Assembly: GCA_937891465.1 (NCBI GenBank)
Contig: CALAHF010000196.1
Span: forward strand, 1 to 38,694
Reading direction: 5' to 3'
DNA length: 38,694 nt
Origin: an uncultured Verrucomicrobiales bacterium
GTDB lineage: Bacteria > Verrucomicrobiota > Verrucomicrobiia > Verrucomicrobiales > DEV007
Translations under genes and position numbers: made by a program
Shown here: in pieces, positions 35,575 to 38,694 of the stretch
How the letters are laid out: every line of letters starts with the position of its first letter
Numbering within the stretch: the first letter of the stretch is position 1
The notes under the pieces: model-generated
What the model was told of the DNA's origin: nothing
The model's database searches: none
The model's input: the letters and a program-made list of their open reading frames with translations, nothing else

Positions 35575-36366
35575 ATGCAGCAACACTCCATCGGCATTCT
35601 CGACTCTGGACTCGGCGGGCTCTCCGTCCTGCGGGAAATCCGTGCCCTGTTGCCGAATGAAAACCTGCATTACATCGCCGACTCCGCGTGGTGCCCCTAC
35701 GGCCCGCGCAGCTTCGAGGAAATCATCCAGCGCACTAGCTTTCTCTCCGATCACCTCATCCATCACGGAGCCAAAGCCATCGTCATCGCCTGCAATTCCG
35801 CGACCATTGCCGCGATCGGCTCACTCCGCGCCACTTATCCTCTGCCGTTCGTCGGGATGGAACCGGCCGTGAAACCCGCTGCCGCCCATACCAAAACCGG
35901 AACGATCGGCGTTCTCGCAACCGAAGCTTCCCTCGCAGGAGAAAAATTTCACCGACTCGTCAGCAGCCACGCCAGCGGCGTGCGCGTCATCACTCGCCCC
36001 TGTCCCGAATTCGTCGAGCTCGTCGAAGCAGGAATCCTCGACGGCCCCAAAGCCCAAGCCGCCGTTAAGTTTCATATAGATTCGCTCCTCGCAGAAGGAG
36101 CCGACGTGCTCGTTCTCGGCTGCAGCCACTACCCGTTTCTCCGTCCGCTGATCGAACGCGCTGCCGGAGAAAACATCGAAGTCATCGACACCGGCAGTCC
36201 CGTTTCAAAACGACTCAAAGGAATTTTGGAGACCGAAAATCTCATCTCAGCCGAAAACGCAGATTCAAAAGTCATCATCCAAACCACAGGTGATCTGGCG
36301 CATTTAAAAAACCTGCTACCAACCCTCTGCCCTGGCTTGGACGCAGAAGTGTCCGCATTTGAATAA
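35575..36366 (+). CDS. murI: Glutamate racemase
   Basis: A cytoplasmic, cofactor-independent enzyme that makes D-glutamate for peptidoglycan. 263 residues, a normal length. ILDSGLGGLSVLR at the start contains the Asp10-Ser11 pair. The two catalytic cysteines are C73 (ACNSATIAA) and C183 (LGCSHYPF). DTGSPVSKRL is the usual substrate-binding motif near the C-terminus. The gene diverges from moaD with a 94-bp gap and faces the LolD-like gene, with a 63-bp convergent gap. No Shine-Dalgarno is evident, but an ATG at this position gives the typical family N-terminus. Confidence 0.95.
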   Translation: MQQHSIGILDSGLGGLSVLREIRALLPNENLHYIADSAWCPYGPRSFEEIIQRTSFLSDHLIHHGAKAIVIACNSATIAAIGSLRATYPLPFVGMEPAVKPAAAHTKTGTIGVLATEASLAGEKFHRLVSSHASGVRVITRPCPEFVELVEAGILDGPKAQAAVKFHIDSLLAEGADVLVLGCSHYPFLRPLIERAAGENIEVIDTGSPVSKRLKGILETENLISAENADSKVIIQTTGDLAHLKNLLPTLCPGLDAEVSAFE

Positions 36367-36429
36367 ACTCCCTCAGCAACCCCAAAAAATCCCACTCCTA
36401 ATTTTTGCGTTTTTTGAGCCTTTTTGCGG

Positions 36430-37098
36430 CTATGAAACCAGCTTTCCAGCCGCCAGTTCCATTCCACGCTTCGCGGCAGCTCGCGCCCGATCATCGTGCG
36501 TCACCATCAAAACTGCACCACCCGCTTCCGCAAACTCGGCGAGGTGATCGAGAATAATTTCGGAATTTTCTGTATCCAGATTCCCTGTCGGTTCATCGGC
36601 AAGAATCAATTTTGGCTCACGCATCAACGCCCGCGCAAGCGCTGCCCGCTGCTGTTCACCGACACTCAAACGCGACGGCACGTGATGTTTCCGATGACTG
36701 AGTTGAAATTTTTCGAGCAAAGCATCAGTCCGCTCCGACAAGTCTTCACCCGTCGGCGATGCCAGTTCATTCACCAAAATGTTGTCTCGAATATCGAGAT
36801 AGGGAATGAGATGAAACTGCTGGAATACAAAACCAATGTGTTCGCCCCGAAAAGCCGCGCGCTTCTCCGGACTCAGCAAATACGGATCCTGATCAGTGAT
36901 CGTTACCGAACCGCTCCCCGGCGAAAGCAACGCGCCCGACATCAGCAACAGCGTCGATTTTCCACAACCACTCGCCCCATGCATCGCCACAAAATCACCC
37001 GCATCAAGCGTGAACGACACATCATCAACAGCCCGAACATCGCCATCTTTGGTCGCGAACGTTTTGGCTAAATTCTCGGCTTTTAAAATTGTGCTCAT
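36430..37098 (-). CDS. LolD/MacB-type ABC transporter ATP-binding protein
   Basis: The cytoplasmic ATPase partner of the FtsX-like permease encoded upstream. 222 residues from ATG 37098; a TTG at 37110 is an alternative. Walker A is GASGCGKS (41-48), the signature is [15 protein letters not shown] (an LSxGEQQ form typical of LolD/MacB), and Walker B is [12 protein letters not shown] with switch His in VTHDD. The family moves lipoproteins or drives periplasmic mechanotransmission rather than ordinary import. It is separated from its permease by 339 bp of repeat-rich DNA, unusual for a pair that is normally adjacent. Which of the LolD, MacB or FtsE-like roles applies cannot be decided here. Confidence 0.88.
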   Translation of the reverse strand: MSTILKAENLAKTFATKDGDVRAVDDVSFTLDAGDFVAMHGASGCGKSTLLLMSGALLSPGSGSVTITDQDPYLLSPEKRAAFRGEHIGFVFQQFHLIPYLDIRDNILVNELASPTGEDLSERTDALLEKFQLSHRKHHVPSRLSVGEQQRAALARALMREPKLILADEPTGNLDTENSEIILDHLAEFAEAGGAVLMVTHDDRARAAAKRGMELAAGKLVS

Positions 37099-37135
37099 AG
37101 CGGATTTCAAGATGCAGGCGTAAAAGTTGTTTCAA

Positions 37136-37270
37136 GGTGGGGCGAAGCGTCCCGCTGAGCCGCGTGGTCCGAGATGAACTCTTCTAACCCAATCGCTTCG
37201 CGGCGAAGCTGGAAGGTGGTTTCCGCGATTTTTTGGACCACGCGGCTCGGCAGGGACGCCTCGCCCCACC
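37136..37270. repeat. MITE/REP-like element with long terminal inverted repeats
   Basis: The arms at 37136-37170 (35 nt) and 37235-37270 (36 nt) are inverted copies of each other that match at 33 of 36 aligned columns (two substitutions, one indel). Both end inward in GAGCCGCGTGGTCC or its complement. The 64-bp centre has its own palindrome, GCTTCGC-G-GCGAAGC (37195-37209). There is no coding capacity, and I see no clear target-site duplication at the edges. In RNA it would form a very stable long hairpin between the permease and ATPase cistrons. Confidence 0.75.
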
Positions 37271-37316
37271 CCGAATGCTCTTCTAAAATTCTACTATTCT
37301 CGAATTTCTGCGCCCT

Positions 37317-37428
37317 CACGTTTCGAACCAATAGGGTTGGTTCATCGAATATACTCTGTTGCTTCGTGAAGGCGTTTCGATCCAATAGTATACGTTCGCC
37401 GAACAGACCCTGTTGGATCGTAAAAATG
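37317..37428 (-). repeat. Dispersed repeat, locus D (3'-end array)
   Basis: Minus strand from 37426: TTTTTACGATCCAACAGGGT, then TTCGGCGAAC, then CTATTGGATCGAAA. The outer GATCCAACAG/CTATTGGATC arms pair over 10 bp with one mismatch, with GTTCG-G-CGAAC inside. Further along, ACCAA-CCCTA-TTGGT lies at about 37328-37342 inside TTCGAACC...GGTTCATCGAA. The array starts about 12 nt past the stop codon of the FtsX-like permease, the same placement as loci B and C. Confidence 0.7.
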
Positions 37429-37437
37429 GAAATTGGG

Positions 37438-38694
37438 TTAATCATTTCGCAAAATATCGGCGGGATCTTTTTGCGCGGCAGCGAGCGCCGGAAGCCATGC
37501 GGCGGCGGCGGCGAGAATCGGAGCCACGACCAGCGGAACGATCCAAAACTTGGTCGTCATCAAATCACCGAGGGATTGTTGTTGGAATATTCGATCGCTG
37601 AGCAGCGGAAAAATCACGGAAAACAGAACCAACCCCAAAATGGCTCCCAGCAATCCAGCAAGCCCCGCACGAGTCAAAAATGCGGCGAAAATTTTTCCGC
37701 TCTTCACGCCAACCGCTCGCAGAATTCCGATCTCGTTGACGCGTTCGCGAACGTTGAGCAGCGCAAGCAATCCAATCCAAATCATTGCGGCAAGCATTGC
37801 CAGCGGCAGCAAAATCCCCGCAAAGCGCTCGCGCTCGGCCCCCAGCGTCGCCAATTCGCGTTCCGTATCAGCGAGCTTTTTCTGAGCGGTCGCTTTGGCG
37901 AGATTCCGCGCTTCGGCCCGCGCTAGCGCGGTACTTTGAGTTTCGACAATTTGTGTGTCCGGCAAAATTTGCATCAGCTCCGCCCGAATTTCGCCGAGTC
38001 GATCCAGTGTCGCGCAATTGCATTCAAGCGCTTGAATCGCATTGATTTGCCCTGGTGCATCCGCCAATTCCTGCGCTTCAGAAAGATTCAGCCACATCGT
38101 AATATCATCTTTGGAACCACGCTCCCCGTGAACCTTCGCGACCTCAAAATCGCGTCCGAGAAACGTCGTCTTGTCTCCGACCTTCAACCCTGCGCCTTTG
38201 TGCAATTCAAAGCCGAGAACAATTTTCCCAGGCTCAACGGGATCAATCAGCGGGCTTTTAGGATCGCGATGAGCAATCGGAACTTCGCCACGAATTCCTA
38301 TCGCAATCACGGTTCGGTCGTTTTGCTCCGTCCATTTGAGTTTTCTCGTCAGGCTCGGAAGCAAATGATTCACCGTCACAATTTTGCTTTCGGCGAGCTT
38401 GGTAGCGTATGCTTCCGGCATCGTTTTTGAAGCAAAACCATCAGCATAGACTTCGGCCATTTCCTGATCTTTTGGGAAAATGTAGATGTTGAAACCGAGG
38501 CCTTTCATCGATTTTCGAATCTCATCCTCGAGCTTTTTCATATCCGCTTCGGTCTCGGCACGCATGTCATCGAGAATTGAAACCGTTTGCTTTTGATGCG
38601 CGCCAAGAAGACAAATCATCGCAATGACACAGCCAACCGCGAGCGCAACGCCCAGAAGCGACAATGCAAAACTGATTTTCCGATGCGCGATCTC
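37438..38694 (-). CDS. FtsX/MacB-like ABC transporter permease, N-terminus beyond window edge
   Basis: The frame is open to the right edge, where it reads EIAHRKISFALSLLGVALAV. The visible 418 residues therefore lack only the very start of the protein; TTG 38664 is not the true start. Topology is one N-terminal helix (about SFALSLLGVALAVGCVIAMICLL), a large periplasmic domain with a coiled-coil-like stretch near its end (about 255-285, ALARAEARNLAKATAQKKLADTE), then three C-terminal helices. NVRERVNEIGILRAVG is the diagnostic FtsX/MacB cytoplasmic coupling motif. It should pair with the ATPase at 36430-37098 to form a LolCDE/MacB-type complex; the substrate is unknown. Confidence 0.88.
   Translation of the reverse strand, partial: EIAHRKISFALSLLGVALAVGCVIAMICLLGAHQKQTVSILDDMRAETEADMKKLEDEIRKSMKGLGFNIYIFPKDQEMAEVYADGFASKTMPEAYATKLAESKIVTVNHLLPSLTRKLKWTEQNDRTVIAIGIRGEVPIAHRDPKSPLIDPVEPGKIVLGFELHKGAGLKVGDKTTFLGRDFEVAKVHGERGSKDDITMWLNLSEAQELADAPGQINAIQALECNCATLDRLGEIRAELMQILPDTQIVETQSTALARAEARNLAKATAQKKLADTERELATLGAERERFAGILLPLAMLAAMIWIGLLALLNVRERVNEIGILRAVGVKSGKIFAAFLTRAGLAGLLGAILGLVLFSVIFPLLSDRIFQQQSLGDLMTTKFWIVPLVVAPILAAAAAWLPALAAAQKDPADILRND

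Noticed and set aside
36367-36429. T-rich convergent gap between murI and the LolD-like gene as an intrinsic terminator
   Set aside because: Only a 4-bp AGCC/GGCT stem can be drawn and the T runs are not placed after a stable hairpin.
37107-37445. 112-codon open frame between the ABC permease and ATPase, and 37174-37926 on the other strand
   Set aside because: It reads through the MITE-like element and the dispersed repeat; the translated words (IQQGLFGERILLDRN, GEASLPSR, RDASPH) are just those repeats.

Overview
This window most likely comes from a Verrucomicrobiota chromosome, or a close PVC-superphylum relative. The reasons are the combination of a FGly-type sulfatase, large secreted SGNH esterases, a planctomycete/verrucomicrobial PQQ-propeller protein beginning DWPMWRHDPGR, an ASPIC/UnbV remnant and giant filamentous-haemagglutinin-like proteins with a TpsB porin, alongside menaquinone genes. 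Many starts have no Shine-Dalgarno sequence. The assignment is inference from gene content. I see no rRNA, tRNA, CRISPR array, transposase or phage gene.

Layout. (1) 1-18565, all minus strand, is a two-partner secretion (TPS) locus. It holds two complete giant exoproteins (2402 and 2338 aa), the start of a third one cut by the left edge, and one outer-membrane TpsB with an unusual ~300-residue N-terminal extension. Intrinsic terminators end each of the three complete genes, so each is probably its own transcript. The exoproteins carry many copies of an IGHGG-type motif and share a distinctive C-terminal domain. (2) 18773-20637, minus, is a menC-menA pair for menaquinone. (3) 20844-31306 is a secreted-hydrolase island: a plus-strand SGNH-amidohydrolase fusion and a truncated FG-GAP/ASPIC remnant, then minus-strand PQQ-propeller protein, membrane EEP phosphatase/nuclease, SGNH esterase and sulfatase. 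The sulfatase has Val-Lys where two metal ligands are expected. (4) 31361-35480, minus, is a compact molybdenum operon: moaD, a HesA/MoeB-like E1 enzyme, a lipoprotein with two tandem molybdate-binding domains, then modB and modC. (5) 35575-36366, plus, is murI. (6) 36430-38694, minus, is a LolD-like ATPase and an edge-truncated FtsX-like permease, separated by 339 bp of repeats.

The non-coding DNA is also informative. A family of short repeats with core GATCCAACAGGGT (or GAACCAATAGGGT) occurs at 738, 11249, 25153 and 37317, with a decayed copy at 20684. At three of these places it begins just after a stop codon and in the same orientation relative to the gene. A 135-bp element with 35/36-nt near-perfect terminal inverted repeats lies at 37136-37270.

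The best candidates for something undescribed are the IGHGG-repeat exoproteins with their common C-terminal domain and extended TpsB, the tandem-fused molybdate-binding lipoprotein, the sulfatase with altered metal ligands, and the 3'-end repeat family.
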